Part shown: piece after piece, positions 58,003 to 64,000 of the stretch
Layout of the letters: the number at the start of each line of letters is the position of its first letter
Numbering within the stretch: the first letter of the stretch is position 1
Origin: Thermodesulfobacteriota bacterium
Lineage (GTDB): Bacteria > Desulfobacterota > QYQD01
Assembly: GCA_031082315.1 (NCBI GenBank)
Contig: JAVHLC010000007.1
Span: forward strand, 62,001-126,000
Length of the DNA: 64,000 nucleotides
Direction: 5' to 3'
Notes under the pieces: model-generated
Databases searched by the model: none
What the model was told of the DNA's origin: nothing
What the model saw: only the letters and a program-made list of their open reading frames with translations
Program-made: the position numbers and the translations under genes

Positions 58003-59159
58003 TCGTGAATGATCCGTTTAAGAAATATCGAAAACAATTCAGGGCCTGGAAAAACAAAAAGAGTCTGGAGCGGGAATTCGACCACTATAATTCGCTAGTT
58101 GCATCACGCCATCTTGCCATACCTGATGACCGAACTATCCAACAGACCATAAAACAAAAAATTCCCCATTTAAAACCGAAACCAAAGGGCGACTTGCACA
58201 TCCTTGCCATTTATCATCACTATAACTGGGAAAATGAATCCCTGAAGCCCGCCCTTGAAAAATTCGGCTCCGTTCAACATTACGACTGGTTTGAGCAATT
58301 CAACCATCAGCAAAAGGACTGGCACAACTCGGTAAAAGCAGAGATGAACGAGGATCTCGTTAATCGCGTAGGGCGATGGGTTAAAGAAGATGATATCGAT
58401 GTAATCTTCGCTTATCTTTCCGGAGAACTGGTGGCACCGGAGACCATGCAGGCACTAAGGGCCTTTGGCGTTCCCATGCTTAATCTCGCTCTGAATGACA
58501 AGGAACATTTTGTGGGGAAAATCAGACAGGGCCAGGCCATGGGTTCCCGGGACATTTGCCGTTATTTCGACCTTTGCTGGACAAGCACCGAGGATGCGCT
58601 GAAAAAGTATTGTGTGGAAGGCGCTCTTCCTGTTTATCTTCCGGAAGGGGCAAATCCTGAAATCCACAAACCATATGACGTAGATAAAACCATTGATGTG
58701 TCCTTCGTTGGGCAATGTTATGGAAACCGCCCGGAACTTATTCGCAAACTCACGCTTCACGGCATACGCGTCGAAGCGTATGGATATGGTTGGCCAAATG
58801 GCCCGCTATCCACGGAAGACATGGTGCGCATGTATTCAAGAAGCAAGATAAACCTCGGATTTGGCGGCGTAGTGGGCCATAAGGATACCTACTGCCTTAA
58901 AGGGAGGGATTTTGAGATTCCCATGAGCGGTGGGCTGTATTTAACCGAGTATAACCGGGAACTGGAGCAATTCTATGACTTGGACACAGATATTATGACA
59001 TATACCGGCTTTGAAGATCTTGTTTTAAAAATTCAAGACCTTCTCTCCAATCCTGAAAAGGCCGAGGCCATAAGAAAGAGCGGATACCAGCGCGCCCGCC
59101 ATGAACATACATGGGAAATGAGGTTCGAGCGGATATTTAGGTTAATGGGGCTGATTTGA
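57999..59159 (+). CDS. CgeB-like GT-B glycosyltransferase
   Basis: 386 aa. After a basic N-terminal ~60 residues, DLHILAIYHHYNWENESLKPALEKFGSV begins a GT-B domain. DIDVIFAYLSGELVAPETMQALRAFGVPMLNLALND follows, then VSFVGQCYGNRPELIRKLTLHGIRVEAYGYGW, FEIPMSGGLYLTEYN and the DUF3880/Glyco_trans_1_2 ending. CgeB-type proteins glycosylate spores, flagellins or surface glycans. Coupled to the GT-D gene by a 4-bp overlap, so the two probably build the same structure. Confidence 0.85.
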   Translation: MIVNDPFKKYRKQFRAWKNKKSLEREFDHYNSLVASRHLAIPDDRTIQQTIKQKIPHLKPKPKGDLHILAIYHHYNWENESLKPALEKFGSVQHYDWFEQFNHQQKDWHNSVKAEMNEDLVNRVGRWVKEDDIDVIFAYLSGELVAPETMQALRAFGVPMLNLALNDKEHFVGKIRQGQAMGSRDICRYFDLCWTSTEDALKKYCVEGALPVYLPEGANPEIHKPYDVDKTIDVSFVGQCYGNRPELIRKLTLHGIRVEAYGYGWPNGPLSTEDMVRMYSRSKINLGFGGVVGHKDTYCLKGRDFEIPMSGGLYLTEYNRELEQFYDLDTDIMTYTGFEDLVLKIQDLLSNPEKAEAIRKSGYQRARHEHTWEMRFERIFRLMGLI

Positions 59160-59245
59160 ACATGCGCATATTATTGCTTCCCGGTCCGGATAATGGTATG
59201 TTACCCGTCAAGACTTAATATAACGTTCAAAGTTAGGTTAGAGAT

Positions 59246-60253
59246 ATGACAGGCCTTGATAAAGAAAAATTGAAGGAAGCCGTTAACCATTTTCACGCCG
59301 TAAAGATCATGGTCATCGGCGATGTCATGATGGACGAGTTTATATGGGGCAAGGTATCCCGCATCTCTCCTGAGGCGCCGATACCGGTGGTTGATGTAAG
59401 GGATGAGTCCCGGATGCTGGGAGGGGCGGGAAACGTAGTGCACAATATCTGCTCGCTCGGCGCACGGGCCTCTCTTTGTGCGGTCGTAGGCAGGGATGAG
59501 ATGGGACGCCGCGTGGTCAGAGAACTACGGAAGCTTGGCTGTCCCGCCGAGGGCATCGTGGTTGAGGAATCAAGGCCGACTACCGTCAAAACACGTATCG
59601 TAGCCCATGGACAGCAGGTAGTGCGTTTTGACCGGGAGAACCGGGGCAAAATAGCAGAAGAGAGTATCGAAAATATTTTATCCTGTGTCCGCGACAGCCT
59701 CACCGATACCTCTGCCGTTATAATTTCAGATTACGCCAAGGGAGTGGTTTGTCCGAAGTTGATGGATGGCTTAAGGCCCCTTCTGTCCAAAAATAAGGTT
59801 ATCTGGGCCGTAGATCCCAAGGTGCGGGATATGCGCCTCTTCAAGGGGGTGACTATTTTTACCCCGAACCAGCTTGAGGCGGAAAGCATAACGGGTATTA
59901 GAATTGATTCAGACGAATCACTGGCCCGGGCCGGGGAAAAACTGAGGAAGCTGGTCCAATGCAAGGCCGTCCTCGTTACTCGTGGAGAGGCCGGCATGGC
60001 GCTTATCGAGAAAGGGCAGGGAATGTATTTCATCCCCACGGTGGCCAAAGAGGTTTATGATGTCACGGGGGCTGGGGACACGGTGATTGCTACTATGACC
60101 ATGGGACTTGCTGCCGGCCTTACCCTGCGCGAGGCAGCCACCCTGGCCAATTTTGCCGCCGGCATCGTGGTAGGAAAAATTGGCACGGCTACTGTACGGG
60201 CGGTGGAATTAATAAATGCCATTGAGCTACTCAGCCGTCAGCAGGCTGAGTAG
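59246..60253 (+). CDS. rfaE1: D-glycero-beta-D-manno-heptose-7-phosphate kinase (RfaE1/HldE kinase domain)
   Basis: 335 aa PfkB-family kinase. IMVIGDVMMDEFIWGKVSRISPEAPIPVV at the start, MLGGAGNVVHNICSLGA, DYAKGVV, VTRGEAGMALIE and DVTGAGDTVIATMTMGLAAG with the catalytic Asp. The nucleotidyltransferase half of bifunctional HldE is absent, so a separate RfaE2 must exist elsewhere. Together with GmhB it supplies ADP-heptose for WaaC/WaaF. AGGTTAGAGAT upstream is a weak ribosome site. Confidence 0.95.
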   Translation: MTGLDKEKLKEAVNHFHAVKIMVIGDVMMDEFIWGKVSRISPEAPIPVVDVRDESRMLGGAGNVVHNICSLGARASLCAVVGRDEMGRRVVRELRKLGCPAEGIVVEESRPTTVKTRIVAHGQQVVRFDRENRGKIAEESIENILSCVRDSLTDTSAVIISDYAKGVVCPKLMDGLRPLLSKNKVIWAVDPKVRDMRLFKGVTIFTPNQLEAESITGIRIDSDESLARAGEKLRKLVQCKAVLVTRGEAGMALIEKGQGMYFIPTVAKEVYDVTGAGDTVIATMTMGLAAGLTLREAATLANFAAGIVVGKIGTATVRAVELINAIELLSRQQAE

Positions 60254-60284
60254 CTGATCGCTGATAGCTGACAGCTATAAAATT
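60246..60284. repeat. GCTGATAGCTGA-type repeat
   Basis: CTGAGTAGCTGATCGCTGATAGCTGACAGC; overlaps the rfaE1 stop codon. Confidence 0.8.
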
Positions 60285-60287
60285 ATT

Positions 60288-60809
60288 ATGAGCAAGCCAA
60301 AACCTTCCCCTCCAGCCAAACTTTTGGTGAGCATTATAGCTAAGGACGAAGCCTTGATTAATGAGACTATAAAGGACTTGGCCGACCGATGGGGCGATGT
60401 GGACTTTATAAGCGAAGTTTTGCCCTTTGATCAGACGGATTATTATAACACAGAGCTGGGCGCTCCTCTTGTGCGGCGGTTTGCCGCCTTTGAAAAGCTG
60501 ATAGACCCTTATCTCCTGCCAGACCTTAAACATGAGACCAATGCCGCGGAGATGGAAGGGGCCCTGGAAGGCAGGCGACAGGTAAATATTGATCCGGGGT
60601 ACATAGTGGCCGAAAGGTTGATTCTGGCCACGGGTAAGAACTATACCCATCGTATTTACCTGGGCAAGGGGATTTATGGTGATCTCACCCTCATCTACAG
60701 TAAGGGCGAGTTCCAGACCCTGCCCTGGACATATCCGGATTATGCCAGTCAGAAGGTGAGGACGATCATGGAACAAATCCGGCGAAAATATCTTTTTCAG
60801 TTAAAATAG
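60288..60809 (+). CDS. DUF4416 family protein
   Basis: 173 aa. KLLVSIIAKDEALINETIKDLADRWGDVDFISEVLPFDQTDYYNTELG, RRQVNIDPGYIVAERLILATGKNYTHRIYLGKGIYGDLTLIY and TLPWTYPDYAS are the DUF4416 hallmarks. Function unknown; the family is largely limited to Desulfobacterota and deep thermophiles, so it is a useful lineage marker. Flanked on both sides by GCTGATAGCTGA-type repeats. Confidence 0.92.
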   Translation: MSKPKPSPPAKLLVSIIAKDEALINETIKDLADRWGDVDFISEVLPFDQTDYYNTELGAPLVRRFAAFEKLIDPYLLPDLKHETNAAEMEGALEGRRQVNIDPGYIVAERLILATGKNYTHRIYLGKGIYGDLTLIYSKGEFQTLPWTYPDYASQKVRTIMEQIRRKYLFQLK

Positions 60810-60810
60810 C

Positions 60811-60900
60811 CCTCAGCAATCAGCGGTCAGCTATCAGAAAACAAAAGTCAAAGTCCGGGAGTCAAATAAAGCTGACTGCTGAACGCTGAAAGCTGATAGC
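60811..60900. repeat. GCTGATAGCTGA-type inverted repeat
   Basis: CCTCAGCAATCAGCGGTCAGC ... GCTGAACGCTGAAAGCTGATAGC with a CAAAAGTCAAAGTC centre. Confidence 0.8.
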
Positions 60901-60912
60901 AAGGAGTAAATA

Positions 60913-61791
60913 GTGCTTAAAAGTATGACGGCCTTTGGCCGGGCCAATGGTGAACTGCCGTGCGGACTACTGACTATCGAAATGAAGTCGGTAAACCATA
61001 GATATTTAGATATCAGTTTACGGCTCCCCAAAAAATACACACTCATCGAAGAACGGATCAGGAAAAAGATAGCCTCACAATTTTCCCGGGGCAGAATAGA
61101 AATTATGCTCCAGGTTAATGGCGACGCGACAAGGGTACAGAACCTCGAGTTGGACACGGGATTGGCTACTGCCTATCACAAGATTCTAGGCCGCCTGAAG
61201 GAGCAATTCGACCTTAAGGGGGAGATAGAACTCTCCCTTATGGCTTCCCTTAAGGATATTATTTTGATAAAAGAGGAAGAGATAGACGTGGAAAAAGATT
61301 GGAAGATTATAGAACTAATCCTTGTCGAAGGTATGAGTTCTATGGAACAAATGAGGATAGAGGAGGGTAGGGCGCTTCATGCCGATCTTATAAAACGACT
61401 TGACCTCCTTTCTTCTTTGGTTAATGATATACAGAATCGCATCCCTGAGGTAATAAAGGTGTGCAGGGACAAGCTGCAGGAGAGAATTAAAACCCTTTTA
61501 GAGGATATAGAGGTTGACCCAATGCGTCTTGCCCAGGAGGTAGCCATTATGGCGGACCGTGCTGACGTGACCGAGGAACTGGTCCGTATAAGAAGTCATT
61601 TCGATCAATTCAGGGGATTAACGGATACCGATGGAGCTATAGGCAGAAAACTTGATTTCCTTATCCAGGAAATGCACCGTGAGGCCAATACCATGGGTTC
61701 AAAGGCCGGAGATGCGTTTATTTCCCATAAGGTTGTGGATATCAAATGTGAACTGGAAAAGATGCGGGAACAGGTGCAAAATGTAGAGTAA
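60913..61791 (+). CDS. yicC: YicC family endoribonuclease-like protein
   Basis: 292 aa. LKSMTAFGRANGEL at the start, SVNHRYLDISLRLP, RIRKKIASQFSRGRIEIML, and the C-terminal DUF1732 part AIMADRADVTEELVRIRSHFDQF and GRKLDFLIQEMHREANTMGSKAGD. YicC proteins have been linked to RNA turnover and stress. GTG start with AAGGAG 8 bases upstream. Leads the conserved yicC-remA-gmk run. Confidence 0.95.
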   Translation: MLKSMTAFGRANGELPCGLLTIEMKSVNHRYLDISLRLPKKYTLIEERIRKKIASQFSRGRIEIMLQVNGDATRVQNLELDTGLATAYHKILGRLKEQFDLKGEIELSLMASLKDIILIKEEEIDVEKDWKIIELILVEGMSSMEQMRIEEGRALHADLIKRLDLLSSLVNDIQNRIPEVIKVCRDKLQERIKTLLEDIEVDPMRLAQEVAIMADRADVTEELVRIRSHFDQFRGLTDTDGAIGRKLDFLIQEMHREANTMGSKAGDAFISHKVVDIKCELEKMREQVQNVE

Positions 61792-61798
61792 AAGTACC

Positions 61799-61872
61799 TA
61801 ATCCGCCACCAAGTCACCAAGACACAGAGAAGAAAATTATTCATCTTAGTGCCTTTGTGCCTTAGTGGCTAG
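61799..61872. repeat. CACCAAG-type inverted repeat
   Basis: CCGCCACCAAGTCACCAAGACAC ... GTGCCTTTGTGCCTTAGTGGC, another hairpin-forming member of the same style. Confidence 0.7.
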
Positions 61873-61915
61873 CACGAATAAAAAATAATCAACCGACAAA
61901 GGGAGTCATTAAAAA

Positions 61916-62200
61916 GTGAGTAAGACTATAGAGTCAAGATTGCTTAATATAGGTTTTGGCAATTCCGTGGTGATGGACAGGATAATCGCCATTGTCAACC
62001 CAAGTTCAGCGCCGATGAAGAGATTAAAGGAAGAGGCCAAAGGAAGTAAGCTGCTGATTGATGCTACCCAAGGGAGGAGGACGCGTTCTATTATCGTTAC
62101 GGACAGCAACCATATTATCCTCTCCGCAATCCAGGCCGAGACTATTGCCCAGCGTTTTACGAGCGATATTTACAAGGAAGAAGAGGTGAAAGAAAAATAG
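61916..62200 (+). CDS. remA: RemA/DUF370 family regulatory protein
   Basis: 94 aa. [65 protein letters not shown] covers the whole DUF370 domain. In Bacillus, RemA is a ring-forming DNA-binding activator of matrix genes; in proteobacteria the family is found next to gmk. GTG start; its stop shares a base with the gmk GTG start. Confidence 0.93.
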   Translation: MSKTIESRLLNIGFGNSVVMDRIIAIVNPSSAPMKRLKEEAKGSKLLIDATQGRRTRSIIVTDSNHIILSAIQAETIAQRFTSDIYKEEEVKEK

Positions 62201-62811
62201 TGCCGGGAAAAGGTAGTTTGTTCGTAATTTCTGCGCCTTCCGGGGCCGGAAAGACCACGGTATGCCATCGGGTCCTGGAGTCTATACCGGATCTGGCCTA
62301 TTCTATCTCACATACCACCCGTCCGCCGCGTTACGGCGAAAAGGACGGGGTTGATTATTTCTTTGTCTCCGAAGATGAATTTCTTCGCATGAGGGAACGC
62401 AAAGATTTTCTGGAGTGGGCCCTTGTACATAACAACTACTATGGAACGGCTAAAAGACAGATAAGTGAATGTCGGGGATCAGGGAAAGACATCCTACTGG
62501 ACATAGATGTCCAGGGCGCAAGGCAGGTACGGGATCAACTATCTGAGGCCATACTCATATTTATTTTGCCTCCCTCCTGGGAGGTTCTGGAGGAACGGCT
62601 CAGGAAAAGACAGAGCGATGACGAAGAGGCCTTAAAACTGCGCATGGCCAATGCCCGCAGAGAGGTAAGGGCTGTCCGGGAATATGATTACGTTATCATA
62701 AATGATGACCTGGACGAGGCAGTTCATAATTTTACAGCTATAGTCCAGGCCGAACGTTGCCGCCGCTCCCGCATCATTCCTTCACTTAACTGGTTGTCAA
62801 TCAGCGTATAG
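62200..62811 (+). CDS. gmk: guanylate kinase
   Basis: 203 aa. Walker A SAPSGAGKTTVCHR, SISHTTRPPRYGEKDGVDYFFV (GMP-binding), DFLEWALVHNNYYGTA and ILLDIDVQGARQV; lid region LRKRQSDDEE. It phosphorylates GMP to GDP. GTG start directly coupled to remA. Confidence 0.97.
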   Translation: MPGKGSLFVISAPSGAGKTTVCHRVLESIPDLAYSISHTTRPPRYGEKDGVDYFFVSEDEFLRMRERKDFLEWALVHNNYYGTAKRQISECRGSGKDILLDIDVQGARQVRDQLSEAILIFILPPSWEVLEERLRKRQSDDEEALKLRMANARREVRAVREYDYVIINDDLDEAVHNFTAIVQAERCRRSRIIPSLNWLSISV

Positions 62812-62825
62812 CGTTTAGCGGGTAG

Positions 62826-63569
62826 ATGATGCCTGATCTGATATGGGGAATACACCCGGTCCAAGAAAAGCTCAAAAACAATCCGGAATTAGTCCAAAAG
62901 ATCCTGGTTAAGTACGGCGGTCAGGGAAAGGCCAGGCAGGCCATCATATATCTGGCCCGTTCGCTGTCAGTTAGCGTACAGTTTGAGAAGGAAGAGGTAC
63001 TGGAACACATTGTCGGCCATAGCCATCATCAGGGTATAGTCGCATATATTCAAGAAGTTAGTTACAAAACCTTAGAAGATATATTAAGTTATGTCGCTAC
63101 TACGACATACGGACTGATATTGGTGTTGGACGGGATAGTTGATCCCCAGAACCTTGGCTCATTAATAAGAAGCGGACACGCTGCCGGGGTTCAGGGCATT
63201 GTAATTCCTAAGGACCGGTCTGCACAGGTCACCGGGACAGTAGAAAAGGTGGCCGCCGGCGCGCTCACTTATGTACCTGTGGCTAGGGTTACAAATATTG
63301 TAAGGGCACTCGAGAGATTAAAAGAGGCCGGATATTGGGTTATCGGCACGGCCGCGGAGGCCGATAAGACGATTTATGAGACCGATCTTAAAACTAATGT
63401 GGCCTTGGTTATCGGCAGCGAGGCAAAAGGCATGCGTCCTTTGGTCAGAAGGCATTGTGATCTAATGGTCTCTGTCCCCATGTTAGGGAAGGTCTCTTCC
63501 CTTAATGCCGCGGTGGCCGGAGCCGTGGTTCTCTTTGAGATACTGCGGCAGCGGACAACGGATGTCTGA
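62826..63569 (+). CDS. rlmB: 23S rRNA (guanosine-2'-O-)-methyltransferase RlmB
   Basis: 247 aa SpoU/TrmH-family enzyme with an N-terminal L30e-like RNA-binding part (IWGIHPVQEKL, HHQGIVAY) and a knotted SPOUT domain: motif 1 LDGIVDPQNLGSLIRSGHAAG, motif 2 VALVIGSEAKGMRPL, motif 3 LNAAVAGAVVLFEILRQR. It methylates the 2'-OH of a guanosine in 23S rRNA. Confidence 0.95.
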   Translation: MMPDLIWGIHPVQEKLKNNPELVQKILVKYGGQGKARQAIIYLARSLSVSVQFEKEEVLEHIVGHSHHQGIVAYIQEVSYKTLEDILSYVATTTYGLILVLDGIVDPQNLGSLIRSGHAAGVQGIVIPKDRSAQVTGTVEKVAAGALTYVPVARVTNIVRALERLKEAGYWVIGTAAEADKTIYETDLKTNVALVIGSEAKGMRPLVRRHCDLMVSVPMLGKVSSLNAAVAGAVVLFEILRQRTTDV

Positions 63570-63618
63570 TAACTCATCGCTCATGGCTGATAGCTGATCG
63601 CTGATAGCTGAAAGCTCA
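63570..63618. repeat. GCTGATAGCTGA-type repeat
   Basis: CTCATCGCTCATGGCTGATAGCTGATCGCTGATAGCTGAAAGCTC between rlmB and the TPR gene. Confidence 0.8.
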
Positions 63619-63638
63619 AGTCTGATAAGGAGAATCCC

Positions 63639-64000
63639 ATGAGGACAAAAAGGTTTTGGTTTTCCCTGGTTGCAGTAATGATGCTGATTTGTGTCGGTTG
63701 CAGCACTCCAGAGGAAAAGAAGGCCAAACATTATAAAAAGGGCATGGAGTTGGTTAAGGAAAATAAGCTGGATGAGGCCATTATTGAGTTTAAAAATGCC
63801 CTTCAGATCGATCCCAAATATGTGGATGGGCACCATAAATTAGGCCTTGCTTATCTCAAAAAGGGGAATCTAAGGGGTGCATTTGGAGAACTAAGCCGAA
63901 CGGCGGAACTTAATCCTGAGCTATACGATGCCCAGATTAAACTTGGAAATCTATACATGTTAGGCCGAAAGCTACCGGAGGCAAAAGAAAAGGCCGCCTT
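63639..64000 (+). CDS. TPR-repeat lipoprotein (N-terminal part, runs off window)
   Basis: At least 120 aa, not stopped at the right edge. Signal peptide with lipobox: FWFSLVAVMMLICVGCS, cysteine at residue 21. TPR units follow: KGMELVKENKLDEAIIEFKNALQIDPKYVDGHHKLGLAYLKKGNLRGAFGEL and the next. The pattern resembles the TPR lipoproteins (PrsT-like) of exopolysaccharide/PEP-CTERM systems, but the rest is needed. AAGGAG precedes the ATG. Confidence 0.85.
   Translation, partial: MRTKRFWFSLVAVMMLICVGCSTPEEKKAKHYKKGMELVKENKLDEAIIEFKNALQIDPKYVDGHHKLGLAYLKKGNLRGAFGELSRTAELNPELYDAQIKLGNLYMLGRKLPEAKEKAA

Overview
The window looks like chromosome of a Gram-negative bacterium of the Desulfobacterota (former Deltaproteobacteria), probably a sulfate-reducing or syntrophic relative. 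The reasons are the lpxD-fabZ-lpxA-lpxI-(Gfo/Idh)-lpxB-msbA-waaA-lpxK-waaF gene order, the use of LpxI for the pyrophosphatase step, the run DUF4416-yicC-remA(DUF370)-gmk-rlmB, and the many short intergenic repeats typical of such genomes. The class or species cannot be named from sequence alone.

Region 1 (1-10.7 kb) is accessory and mostly on the minus strand. It holds an HNH endonuclease, a cold-shock protein, a SUI1-family protein, EttA, a ParE/Phd toxin-antitoxin (TA) pair, small membrane or secreted proteins, a catalase-PerR module with two visible promoter/operator sites, an MgtE-like Mg transporter, and a VapC/Phd pair under a perfect 24-bp palindrome. TA debris lies between them: an orphan antitoxin with a 13-codon toxin stub, a second 5'-truncated copy of the same segment 5.2 kb away, and a truncated antitoxin start. 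A group II intron 5' fragment without its reverse transcriptase lies before the catalase.

Region 2 (10.7-16.1 kb) resembles a small array of integron gene cassettes without an integrase. Four minus-strand genes of very different base composition are separated by imperfect palindromes with attC-like architecture, and stop codons fall inside or next to the outer boxes. The cargo is a TIR + unknown + HAD-phosphatase three-part protein, a PD-(D/E)XK-type predicted nuclease, a DUF2971 protein and an unknown protein with a hydrophobic segment. This is the best candidate in the window for an undescribed, possibly anti-phage, system.

Region 3 (16.4-27.3 kb) carries purine nucleoside phosphorylase and an MTA/SAH-type deaminase, tRNA-Pro(GGG), a PAS histidine kinase with its NtrC-type regulator, tRNA-Gln(CTG), a large hybrid sensor kinase, and a coupled gene pair: a BadF/HgdC-type Fe-S activase ATPase and a cysteine-rich partner of unknown function.

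Region 4 (27.3-46.8 kb) is core envelope biogenesis on the plus strand: lysS, lolC/E, lolD, bamA, then the lipid A, Kdo and inner-core heptose genes. Two adjacent genes, lpxK and waaF, carry the same Pro/Gly-rich palindromic repeat inserted in the same reading frame. Several genes also end inside intergenic repeats, so their C-terminal tails are repeat-encoded.

Region 5 (46.9-59.2 kb) is an AT-richer LPS core/O-antigen locus of glycosyltransferases, methyltransferase-like proteins, an O-antigen ligase, a GT-D-type and a CgeB-type protein. Region 6 (59.2-64 kb) returns to conserved genes: heptose kinase, DUF4416, yicC, remA, gmk, rlmB and the start of a TPR lipoprotein.
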